From the NCBI GenBank assembly GCA_910586775.1, contig CAJUJN010000036.1, forward strand, positions 17,840 to 41,269: 23,430 nucleotides of DNA, in the 5' to 3' direction. Shown piece after piece: positions 1 through 5,765 of this stretch (within the stretch, counting starts at the first letter, position 1; each line of letters begins with the position of its first letter). The notes beneath the pieces are model-generated. The model searched no databases. It was not told the origin of the DNA and worked only from the letters and a program-made list of their open reading frames with translations. The translations under genes and the position numbers were made by a program. This stretch comes from an uncultured Acetatifactor sp. (lineage in GTDB: Bacteria > Bacillota > Clostridia > Lachnospirales > Lachnospiraceae).

Positions 1-63
1 CATTCTCTGTCCGACGTCCCGCATTCTCTGTCCGACGTCCCGCATTCTCTGTCCGACGTCCCG
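1..63. repeat. 21-bp tandem repeat, three copies, in-frame
   Basis: Three identical, perfect 21-bp units lie at 1-21, 22-42 and 43-63, followed by a 7-bp partial copy. The unit is a multiple of three and is read on the minus strand as NAGRRTE. The array begins at the window edge and probably continues outside it. Identity between copies points to recent slippage or unequal exchange. Confidence 0.95.
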
Positions 64-727
64 CATTCTCCCTACAGTGTCCTGCACTTCCCGTACGCCC
101 CGGCCTCTTGTCTTTCCTTTCCTCCAGCCACACAATGACATCATATGCCCAGACAGCCACAATCATCCCCATCTCCGGCAGATTAGAGAAACGAACCAGT
201 ACATTCGCCCCCAGCAGGACACCCGCTCCTGCCAGAAATCCTTTTTTCTCTTTGGTTAATCCCAGATACAGCAGGATAAAAGAACTCAGAAACAGCACAT
301 ATGTCAGATAATTATACAAAAGCGCCGTGGGGCACCAGCACAGGCTGATTGCAGCCATCTCACCCACAAAAGCAATTCCCTTTGGCATTTTCAGCTTCCT
401 GGTACAGAAAAAATATCCTGCCAGTGCCAGGGCACTGACAAAAAGCCCCGTATACAGATTCATGCCTCTCAAAGTATCCGCATTCGGCAATTTCGTCAGC
501 CAGTTGCCGGCTACATTCGCCAGATAAGTGGAAAACATCCACATGGAACCCATATGCTCCGTTCCCATATACTGAAAATTCGCATAATTATAGCCGGTAT
601 CCCACAAATCTATCCCCTGGCCGATGTGGCGCAGCGGATAGAACGCCAGAATCACGATAAACAGATTCTCCAGAAGATTGCCGCTTCGCCATTGCGGCTG
701 TTGGTACTGCTTTCTGTTTGCTTCCAT
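1..727 (-). CDS. Polytopic membrane protein, partial (3' end beyond left edge)
   Basis: An open reading frame starts at the ATG at 727 (AAAGGAA about 11 nt upstream) and is still open at base 1, giving about 242 codons. It begins MEANRKQYQQ. About six hydrophobic segments follow, near residues 18-36, 90-108, 118-135, 140-158, 165-183 and 190-205. The first extracytoplasmic loop carries an acidic/aromatic stretch, LWDTGYNYANF, which resembles the first-loop Asp motif of GT-C glycosyltransferases that use lipid-linked sugars; that assignment is inference and weak. After the last visible helix comes a basic tail with a seven-residue repeat (NAGRRTE) that runs off the edge. It follows an acyltransferase on the same strand, so a role in cell-surface polysaccharide is plausible. 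No family is recognised with confidence. Confidence 0.7.
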   Translation of the reverse strand, partial: MEANRKQYQQPQWRSGNLLENLFIVILAFYPLRHIGQGIDLWDTGYNYANFQYMGTEHMGSMWMFSTYLANVAGNWLTKLPNADTLRGMNLYTGLFVSALALAGYFFCTRKLKMPKGIAFVGEMAAISLCWCPTALLYNYLTYVLFLSSFILLYLGLTKEKKGFLAGAGVLLGANVLVRFSNLPEMGMIVAVWAYDVIVWLEERKDKRPGRTGSAGHCRENAGRRTENAGRRTENAGRRTEN

Positions 728-767
728 CTTTTATGTTTCCTTTCCCGTGTGGAATCCTGCAAATTTA

Positions 768-856
768 TTCCACCTGGCGGTTGCAATCCAATGGCTTGTC
801 TGCATGCAGGCAATTGCAATGCAGACGAGCCATTGGTTAGCAACCTACAGGTGGAA
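768..856. other. 89-nt near-perfect long hairpin between two minus-strand genes
   Basis: The arms pair in successive blocks: TTCCACCTG with CAGGTGGAA, GGTTGC with GCAACC, CCAATGGCT with AGCCATTGG, and GTCTGCAT with ATGCAGAC. They are separated by small symmetric internal loops and one T.G pair, with a 13-nt loop at 806-818. About 32 pairs form. No clear U-run follows on either strand, so it is not a textbook terminator. It lies 32 nt downstream of the acyltransferase stop and about 40 nt upstream of the next start on the minus strand. It could be a processing or attenuation structure, or a palindromic repeat unrelated to the TATA-ended family. Confidence 0.8.
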
Positions 857-887
857 ATTATTTCGTGACACATCCTTACATACCCTG

Positions 888-2099
888 TCAGCCCCCGGCT
901 CTGAATATTCCGTCCAGGCTCTCTATCTTCGCAACAAGGCTTCGGTAAAGCCCTGCCCTCATAAGCCCCCGATGTACTAAACCAAATACCTGCTTCCTCA
1001 GTACATCCGCCAGTACGCCGCAGGCAAACACTGCGGCTGCTGCCGCTGACGTCCATAGCAGCAGCATGCCCCAGGCCCCGGCGCGCCCCTCTGCCATCGC
1101 TTCCGCCACCTTACCGGCACCGAACCAGTTCTGCCAGGTATAACGAAGCCCCAGATTCTCATGAAGCAAGTATACCCCCAGGGTATACGGTGCCATGCGG
1201 TTGATAAATGTTGCCGCTTTCCCGTGTATTTGTATCCTGTAAAAAATCATAAACAGTCCGATTGCCGCCAGAAACGGAAAAATATGATTGTATTCCATAC
1301 AGAACTTCAGCATAGTCTCCAGACTGCCCCTCTGAAGATAAACTCTGCGCAGAAGCAGCGTTGCCGCAAAAACCAGCAGACAGCCTCCCCCATACAGCAC
1401 CGGCCCGGGCCAGCTTTTCTTCAAAACTCCGCCGCCGAACCTCCTCACATAAGCCGCTGTCAGGAATACACACAGATACCACAGACAGTCATACCCCTGC
1501 CCGTCCATTTCAAACCGCACGGGCAGAACGCTTTTTACAATGCAAAAGGCAAATAAAAGCAGCGCCAGCGCCGCCTGCAGCTGCCGTTTATCCATCTTTC
1601 TCACCGCCGTTCCCACGAAAGGAAGCAAGAGGTACAGAAAAACATATGCGGTCATGAACCAGTAATGTCCCATGGAAACGGGAAACAGCAGCGTAAGCAG
1701 GAAATGGGTATCCACATCCGTGCCGGTCATCACGCCGGTGAGCGCGCCCAACAGCCCGATTCCCACGGAATACACCCAGACCTGAAGCCAGAGCTGCACC
1801 AGGCGGCTCACTTTAAAAGAAGAGGCGCATAAAAAGAAACCGCTGATAAACATGTATACGTTTACAGCCACGATGCAGAAGCATTCCAGAAACCACGCTG
1901 CAAGCTCCGCCCCTGTCAGATGCGGGTCCGTCAGGTCAGCCAGAAGATTCCCCTTCCCCAGATAGTGCAGCACTACCACCATCATCATCGCCACGCAGCG
2001 CAGCAGTTCCAGATTTGCCATCCGGCCCTGTTTTGAGAAATCGGGGGGTGAGGCTGAACTCACTTTTTTCTCTTTTTCCGAAAAAACATTCTGCGGCAT
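888..2099 (-). CDS. Acyltransferase-3 family membrane protein (OafA-like)
   Basis: The 403-residue product has about ten transmembrane segments. Its first helix, after a polar tail of about 27 residues, carries the acyltransferase-3 signature NLELLRCVAMMMVVVLHYL, with the conserved His after the Val run. A second signature, NVYMFISGFFL, follows near residue 80. Members of this family (PF01757) transfer acetyl or other acyl groups to surface sugars, O-antigen, exopolysaccharide or peptidoglycan across the membrane; the acceptor here cannot be read from sequence. The start at 2099 is supported by AGGAGG 8 nt upstream. No convincing sigma-A promoter was found in the repeat-rich region upstream. 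The gene is followed by a long hairpin and a second membrane protein on the same strand, suggesting a surface-glycan pair. Confidence 0.88.
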   Translation of the reverse strand: MPQNVFSEKEKKVSSASPPDFSKQGRMANLELLRCVAMMMVVVLHYLGKGNLLADLTDPHLTGAELAAWFLECFCIVAVNVYMFISGFFLCASSFKVSRLVQLWLQVWVYSVGIGLLGALTGVMTGTDVDTHFLLTLLFPVSMGHYWFMTAYVFLYLLLPFVGTAVRKMDKRQLQAALALLLFAFCIVKSVLPVRFEMDGQGYDCLWYLCVFLTAAYVRRFGGGVLKKSWPGPVLYGGGCLLVFAATLLLRRVYLQRGSLETMLKFCMEYNHIFPFLAAIGLFMIFYRIQIHGKAATFINRMAPYTLGVYLLHENLGLRYTWQNWFGAGKVAEAMAEGRAGAWGMLLLWTSAAAAAVFACGVLADVLRKQVFGLVHRGLMRAGLYRSLVAKIESLDGIFRAGG

Positions 2100-2210
2100 T
2101 TCCGGTTCCTCCTGTCTTTATCCTTTCATTCCTGCAAGTCATTTTGCATGATATATCAGCAGGCATCTATCGTAAATGCCATAATCATACGCTTATCCTG
2201 CCTGAAAGCC

Positions 2211-2318
2211 ATGCCCGTGAGCCCACTCATCTGCCCTTTTTCCGTTGCACATCATAAAATCAAATAACTGCTGAAGCCCTCACTCGTTATACACTTTTCC
2301 GGCAAATAATATTATACC
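2211..2318. repeat. Degenerate copy of TATA-ended palindromic module 2
   Basis: Read on the minus strand, this region has the module-2 layout: a TATAA-rich leader with TTTGCCGG, then TATAACGAGTGAGGGCTTC, a middle of about 50 nt, and a degraded right arm, GGGCTCACGGGCAT. Better-preserved copies are at 5023-5122 and 23105-23206. It lies just upstream of the acyltransferase gene and next to two more modules in the opposite orientation. Confidence 0.6.
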
Positions 2319-2330
2319 CACAACCGAAAT

Positions 2331-2432
2331 TATACTGCACGCCGGTTGAATTTGCAGTGCAACCCGACTGCAGACCGCCAGCCAGGTAGTTTCCCTGAGG
2401 CATCAATGTAAATCCTGGCGGTCTGCAGTATA
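2331..2432. repeat. Palindromic module 1 (102 bp, TATACTGC...GCAGTATA)
   Basis: This 102-bp unit has terminal inverted repeats TATACTGC/GCAGTATA. An inner perfect inverted repeat, CTGCAGACCGCCAG (2368-2381) with CTGGCGGTCTGCAG (2415-2428), encloses about 33 nt. A second copy of the same length sits inverted at 23205-23306, differing at roughly ten positions by eye. It has no coding capacity. The TA-rich ends and conserved boundaries suggest a MITE-like element, possibly inserting at TA; this is inference. Confidence 0.85.
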
Positions 2433-2448
2433 ATTGCCGTCTGCACAG

Positions 2449-2513
2449 TATAACGAGTGAACGCATCGGCAATCCAGAGCTGAAAGCGGCAATTAAATGC
2501 GTTCACGAGTATA
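2449..2513. repeat. Palindromic module 2, short variant
   Basis: The unit runs from TATAACGAGTGAACGCAT to ATGCGTTCACGAGTATA, with a perfect 10-bp stem (GTGAACGCAT/ATGCGTTCAC) around a middle containing CGGCAA and GCGGCAA. The ends match module 2 elsewhere, but the middle and the GCGCTT arm have diverged to ACGCAT compensatorily on both sides, so the stem is kept. It lies 16 nt after module 1. Confidence 0.75.
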
Positions 2514-2861
2514 ATATCCGTAATACGTTTACTATGATACTTCTCTTATGAATTGTCGGAGAATAACCGCCGTAACTTATTCAGGTTAAACCCGGAAATA
2601 CCATAAAACTCGCCATGAACCTGCAGCGGTTATTTGCAGACGATTCCTTACACATTATAGCATCATTGGCACCGGTTATCAATAAAGTCTTAAAACATTA
2701 AGAACCGCTTTCTCCCTCTATAACGCAATACCGATTCGAAACCGATTCTAAAGTATTTTAAAGCTTCAACTTTCTATTGCCAGTCCGCACAAAATATATC
2801 GGGATAAAATGGGGAATGAAAAATATAGACGAAAGGATAATTTGATGTTAGATACTGTCTT
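2514..2861. other. Intergenic stretch without a recognised gene
   Basis: This AT-richer spacer lies between the module cluster and the terminator of the PadR operon. Stops are frequent in all frames. Only a possible short plus-strand ORF beginning at 2845 is of note. No promoter of good quality was found. Confidence 0.6.
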
Positions 2862-2961
2862 AAAAACAGGGAGCATCCCCTCCGCTTCTGTGAATGTCAT
2901 CACAAAAGCGGCAGAACTCCCTGCGATGCCCTGTCAGGCCGTTAATTCCCGGAAATTTTGA
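2845..2961 (+). CDS. Possible 38-residue small ORF (doubtful)
   Basis: The ATG at 2845 has AAAGGA 8 nt upstream and opens a 38-codon frame beginning MLDTVLKTGSIPSASVN and ending at a TGA inside the 3' end of the convergent DUF4097 gene. The ORF covers the inverted repeat that acts as the minus-strand terminator, so its composition is constrained by that structure. No sigma-A promoter with good spacing was seen. It could be a genuine small protein, the start of a lost gene, or chance. I do not recognise it. Confidence 0.15.
   Translation: MLDTVLKTGSIPSASVNVITKAAELPAMPCQAVNSRKF
2862..2923 (-). terminator. Rho-independent terminator of the padR operon
   Basis: On the minus strand, about 20 nt after the DUF4097 stop, GCAGGGAG pairs with CTCCCTG, and an inner stem pairs CCGCTTTTGTGA with TCACAGAAGCGG (one mismatch) around a short loop. 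TTTTTA follows directly. This is the expected layout for the minus-strand operon. Confidence 0.75.
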
Positions 2962-4150
2962 TGCTGCCGCTTCCGGAACTGGCTTTTACCTTGCAGGCGC
3001 TGTTCCCATAGGCGTAAGTCCCGTTTTTCACCTTCTGGCTTTCCTGCCCGTCCCAGTCAATATAGATACTGCCGGAGCCGCTTCTCACCGCAGCCTCCAT
3101 GCCTTTCGCCCCTTCCAGCTCCAGCCTGATACTGCCGCTTCCGGTAGACATGTCAGCCAGCTCCGAGGCTCCCACGGCCCGCAACTTAATACTGCCGCTT
3201 CCGGTAGAAAGATGATATTCCGCCACCGCGGCATCCACCTTGACATTGCCGCTTCCGGTGCCGCATTTTAAATCCCGCCCCTTGATCATCTCGGCTTTCA
3301 CATTGCCGCTTCCGGTATCAAGACTTCCGGAGATAAATTCCGTATGGCTCACTTTTATATTACCGCTGCCGCTGTGAGCCTTCATCCTGTCTGCCACCAC
3401 CTCGTCAAGTGCCACATTGCCGCTGCCGCTGCTGCCTTCGAAGGCCTCCAGCTCCACTCCGGAGACGCTGACATTGCCGCTGCCCACTTTCACCGTAAGC
3501 TTCGGCACCCCTTTCGGTATCCGGACAGTCAGTGTGATATTCTGTCCGCCGCCGCTGAAATTACTGATATTTCCGTAGGAGATAATGGTGTGTCCAAACA
3601 GAGTCACCTTCACCATCTTCTCCTCGCTGTCGCCCTCGTCCCTTGCACCTTTCCTGCGTTTCACTCCGGCATAGAAGACACCGTCTTCCTCATGCTGATA
3701 ATACTCGTAATTCAGCTGGTTGCTTACCCCTTTTACCTCGTAATCCACATGGATCCTGTTATCCTCGGAACGGCTCACAAAGACATTTGCTGCCTTGCCT
3801 TCCAGTACTATACCCTTGTAGTACGCGGAATAGGAAAAGCTTTTCTTCAGATCCGTATCCTTCACGTCCTGCTCTTCCTCTTCTTCCCCCGTCTCCGTCA
3901 CCTGCCCGGCATTTTCCGCCCTGCCGCCCGGATCCAGCTGCGCAAACCCTTCGGGGAGGTCCTCCTCCGAAAGCTCTCTGATCATCTCTTCGATATTGCC
4001 CAGTTCGTCAATGATCTCCTCTTCCGATTTCCCCTCATTCTCTCCCTCGGCAAAATGCTGCCTGTAATCTTCCAGGATCTCTTCCTGCAGTTCTTTTCCG
4101 AATTTTTCCAGCTTTTCCTGCAGTTTCTTCATATATTCCAGCTTCGTCAT
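2942..4150 (-). CDS. HAAS (DUF1700)-DUF4097 protein, PadR operon partner
   Basis: The 402-residue product has an N-terminal helical HAAS/DUF1700 domain (residues 1-65, MTKLEYMKKLQEKLEKF followed by an EEIIDELGNIEEMIREL helix), an acidic linker near 66-95, and a DUF4097 beta-repeat domain from about 105 to the end. That domain has nine turns of the type GSGN(V/I) or GSGSI at roughly 20-residue spacing, predicting a right-handed beta solenoid. No signal peptide or transmembrane helix is visible, so it appears cytoplasmic, unlike many HAAS proteins with a membrane segment. It starts 13 nt after the padR stop with AGGAGGG 8 nt upstream. PadR-HAAS pairs are known as linked modules in Bacillota, the HAAS domain probably contacting PadR. 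The function of the beta-repeat part is unknown. Confidence 0.85.
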   Translation of the reverse strand: MTKLEYMKKLQEKLEKFGKELQEEILEDYRQHFAEGENEGKSEEEIIDELGNIEEMIRELSEEDLPEGFAQLDPGGRAENAGQVTETGEEEEEQDVKDTDLKKSFSYSAYYKGIVLEGKAANVFVSRSEDNRIHVDYEVKGVSNQLNYEYYQHEEDGVFYAGVKRRKGARDEGDSEEKMVKVTLFGHTIISYGNISNFSGGGQNITLTVRIPKGVPKLTVKVGSGNVSVSGVELEAFEGSSGSGNVALDEVVADRMKAHSGSGNIKVSHTEFISGSLDTGSGNVKAEMIKGRDLKCGTGSGNVKVDAAVAEYHLSTGSGSIKLRAVGASELADMSTGSGSIRLELEGAKGMEAAVRSGSGSIYIDWDGQESQKVKNGTYAYGNSACKVKASSGSGSIKISGN

Positions 4151-4163
4151 GGCCTCATCCCTC

Positions 4164-4472
4164 CTATTCCTGAATTAACTGGTTTACCGCATTGGTAAAT
4201 GCTTTCCATTCCTGCTTTACAGATGTCTGGTACTCTTTCCCCTTTTCCGTCAGCTTGTAATATTTTCTCGCCGGACCCGATTCGGACTCCACCAGATATG
4301 TGGTCACATAATCGTCTTCCTTCAGCTTTCTCAAAATGGGATACAATGTGCCGCTAGCTATGGACATTTCTCCGGATATCCTCTCCGTCAGCTCATAACC
4401 GTATTTGTCTCCCCACACAAGCTGGGACAGCACGCAAAGCTCCAGCGCCCCCTTCTTAAACTGTGTATTCAT
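4164..4472 (-). CDS. PadR-family transcriptional repressor
   Basis: The 102-residue protein has the PadR winged-helix fold: LELCVLSQLVWGDKYGYELTERI (helix 1), SGTLYPILRKLKEDDYV (recognition helix and wing), GPARKYYKLTEKGKEY (wing), then a short C-terminal dimerisation helix. The length fits the small PadR subfamily. The start at 4472 has AGGAGG 6 nt upstream. It is the first gene of a two-gene operon with the HAAS/DUF4097 protein. Its promoter carries a perfect palindrome over the -35, the expected place for autorepression. The ligand or trigger is unknown; PadR proteins of this subfamily often answer to antibiotics, phenolics or envelope stress. Confidence 0.92.
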   Translation of the reverse strand: MNTQFKKGALELCVLSQLVWGDKYGYELTERISGEMSIASGTLYPILRKLKEDDYVTTYLVESESGPARKYYKLTEKGKEYQTSVKQEWKAFTNAVNQLIQE

Positions 4473-4576
4473 GTATGGCCTCCTTTCTTTCTGCCGGGAC
4501 TGTCTGGGAATTGTCGGAGGACATTTCCCTGCTCTGAATATACTTTCAAACTCCCGTATTTCGTTTTGACTGGTTC

Positions 4577-4605
4577 ATTGTATCACACACTATTATATAT
4601 TGCAA
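4577..4605 (-). promoter_or_regulatory. padR promoter
   Basis: On the minus strand, TTGCAA (4605-4600) and TACAAT (4582-4577) are separated by exactly 17 nt. The predicted transcript starts near 4570, leaving a leader of about 100 nt before the padR start at 4472. Confidence 0.7.
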
Positions 4606-4609
4606 TATA
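4596..4609. promoter_or_regulatory. Palindromic operator candidate for PadR
   Basis: TATATTGCAATATA is a perfect 14-bp palindrome and contains the -35 hexamer. Its flanks extend the symmetry imperfectly (TTA on one side, CTA on the other). Binding here would block RNA polymerase, consistent with PadR autoregulation; this is inferred. Confidence 0.6.
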
Positions 4610-4680
4610 CTATTTTATAAAAAATATTAATATTTTCTAAAATACTGTTCTTCTGATACCCTACGGCTGCTCTTCAGCTG

Positions 4681-4709
4681 TTCTGTTGTTCTGTTGTTCT
4701 GTTGTTCTG
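4681..4709. repeat. 8-bp tandem repeat (TTCTGTTG)
   Basis: Three complete TTCTGTTG units plus five bases lie in the non-coding gap between padR and blaI. The 8-bp unit would break any reading frame when the copy number changes; no gene is seen here. Confidence 0.9.
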
Positions 4710-4726
4710 CGCCGTCAGCATCCTAT

Positions 4727-4760
4727 TATACCCGTGAGCGCTTACATTTACCTTGTTGTC
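4727..4760. repeat. Half copy of palindromic module 2
   Basis: TATACCCGTGAGCGCTT matches the outer arm of module 2 (TATACTCGTGAGCGCTT) with one difference, followed by a short region resembling the module middle (CCTTGTTGTCCC). The second arm is not recognisable, so this is a truncated or decayed copy. Confidence 0.45.
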
Positions 4761-4803
4761 CCACATAGCAGGCGCAAAGAACCGTAAAACCGCCTGCCCC
4801 CTG

Positions 4804-4832
4804 TTGACAAGACCGCTCCAATCCATTATAAT
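4804..4832 (+). promoter_or_regulatory. Consensus sigma-A promoter, probably for blaI-blaR1
   Basis: TTGACA (4804-4809) and TATAAT (4827-4832) are both perfect hexamers with a 17-nt spacer. Transcription would start near 4839, inside the BlaI-type operator at 4835-4850. The next plus-strand gene is blaI at 5361, implying a leader of about 520 nt that contains a palindromic module. A separate small transcript is an alternative. Confidence 0.75.
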
Positions 4833-4834
4833 TT

Positions 4835-4850
4835 TATTACACTTGTAAGA
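4835..4850. promoter_or_regulatory. BlaI/MecI-type operator, copy 1
   Basis: TATTACACTTGTAAGA contains the TTACA/TGTAA dyad of BlaI/MecI operators and overlaps the predicted start site. The pattern TATTACA-N3-GTAAGAT recurs exactly at 13581 and 13634 in the PBP operon promoters. Confidence 0.75.
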
Positions 4851-5022
4851 TGCCGGAACGGAACGTATCTGCCCGAACCTTTCAGTTCACGGACAGGTAC
4901 CCTGAAAGATAAGCTGCATTAAATTTGTGAACGCATTCATTAACCGCTTCTTACCTTACATAATGGAATATAGAGCAGATTCTATTATATACCCAGGACT
5001 TATACCCAAGACCGCCGGAATT

Positions 5023-5122
5023 TATACTCGCGCTCAGAAACATTTGCCAACGTAAATGTATAACGAGTGAGCGCTTCCGCGACACAGGACAAAAGAGCGG
5101 CAAAGGAAAGCGCTCACGAGTA
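5023..5122. repeat. Palindromic module 2, well-preserved copy
   Basis: The unit begins TATACTCGCGCTC, continues through a small hairpin (ACATTT...AAATGT), then TATAACGAGTGAGCGCTTCC, a CAGGACAAAAGAGCGGC middle, and the returning arm GGAAAGCGCTCACGAGTA. The reverse complement of 23105-23206 differs at about six of 102 positions by eye. It lies inside the predicted leader between the operator-bearing promoter and blaI. Confidence 0.85.
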
Positions 5123-5360
5123 CCAATCCGTCCAGGACGAGCATATATGACTGGCGGTCATAAAGCTGCTATAGTAATAGAGGCTTTGTTATAGTTTACT
5201 GCAAATTTCATCGACATGCAGTATAAAATAATAGTGCAGCGGCGCTCACGCATTACACATTTTGTTCACGACAGCACAATTTCTGCGAAGCATAAACTCT
5301 GCTGTATAAAATGTTTCAGACCATGCGTATAAACATAAAGCACCCATAAGGAGAATACCT
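5123..5360. other. blaI upstream leader
   Basis: No gene is seen. A 7-bp inverted repeat, TACTGCA (5197-5203) with TGCAGTA (5217-5223), flanks 13 nt. TATAAA-like boxes occur at 5222 and near 5311, but neither has a good -35, so a closer blaI promoter is possible but not supported. AGGAGA lies 6 nt before the blaI ATG. Confidence 0.45.
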
Positions 5361-5744
5361 ATGAAATCTCTGCCCCAGATATCAGAAGCGGAATTCGAAG
5401 TCATGAAAATCGTATGGAAGCATGCTCCCATCAGCACCAACGAAATCACGGATATGCTGGTCAAAACTACCAGCTGGAGCCCCAAGACCATACAGACCCT
5501 GATCAAGCGTCTGGTGAACAAGGGCGCCCTTTCCTATGAAAAACAGAGCCGTGTATTCGTCTACACCCCTTTAGTAGGCGAGGCGGAATACATCGGCCAG
5601 GAGAGCAGTTCCTTCCTGAAGCGTTTCTACAACGGCAATATTACAGCCATGCTCTCCGCCTATATCGACAATGACAGACTGTCGGAGAACGATATCGACA
5701 CGCTGCGCGCCCTCCTTGCAAAACCGCCCCACAGGGACAAATGA
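5361..5744 (+). CDS. blaI: BlaI/MecI-family transcriptional repressor
   Basis: The 127-residue protein has the BlaI/MecI/CopY winged helix: ISEAEFEVMKIVWKHAP, then STNEITDMLVKTTSW, the recognition helix SPKTIQTLIKRLVNKGAL and the wing SRVFVYTPLV. A C-terminal dimerisation region follows (residues 75-127). In the family the repressor binds TACA/TGTA dyads and is cleaved when BlaR1 senses a beta-lactam. At the position matching the staphylococcal Asn-Phe cleavage pair this protein has Ala100-Tyr101 within MLSAYIDNDRLSENDI, so the cut site differs or inactivation is different. The start is supported by AGGAGA 6 nt upstream. blaR1 follows 21 nt downstream. Matching operators occur at 4835 and in the PBP operon promoters. 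Confidence 0.93.
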   Translation: MKSLPQISEAEFEVMKIVWKHAPISTNEITDMLVKTTSWSPKTIQTLIKRLVNKGALSYEKQSRVFVYTPLVGEAEYIGQESSSFLKRFYNGNITAMLSAYIDNDRLSENDIDTLRALLAKPPHRDK

Positions 5745-5765
5745 ACCTTCCAAAAAGGAAAATAA

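Noticed and set aside
3344..4198. 284-codon plus-strand ORF opposite the DUF4097 gene
   Set aside because: His/Leu/Phe-rich shadow of a repetitive coding sequence; the minus-strand frame has clear domains, ribosome site and operon context.
4735..4748. Second cre-like site (GAGCGCTTACA)
   Set aside because: Symmetry is imperfect and it coincides with the arm of a palindromic module, so it is better explained as a repeat fragment.
4850..4912. 20-codon leader peptide at the start of the presumed blaI transcript
   Set aside because: Its ATG lies almost at the predicted transcript start with no ribosome binding site.
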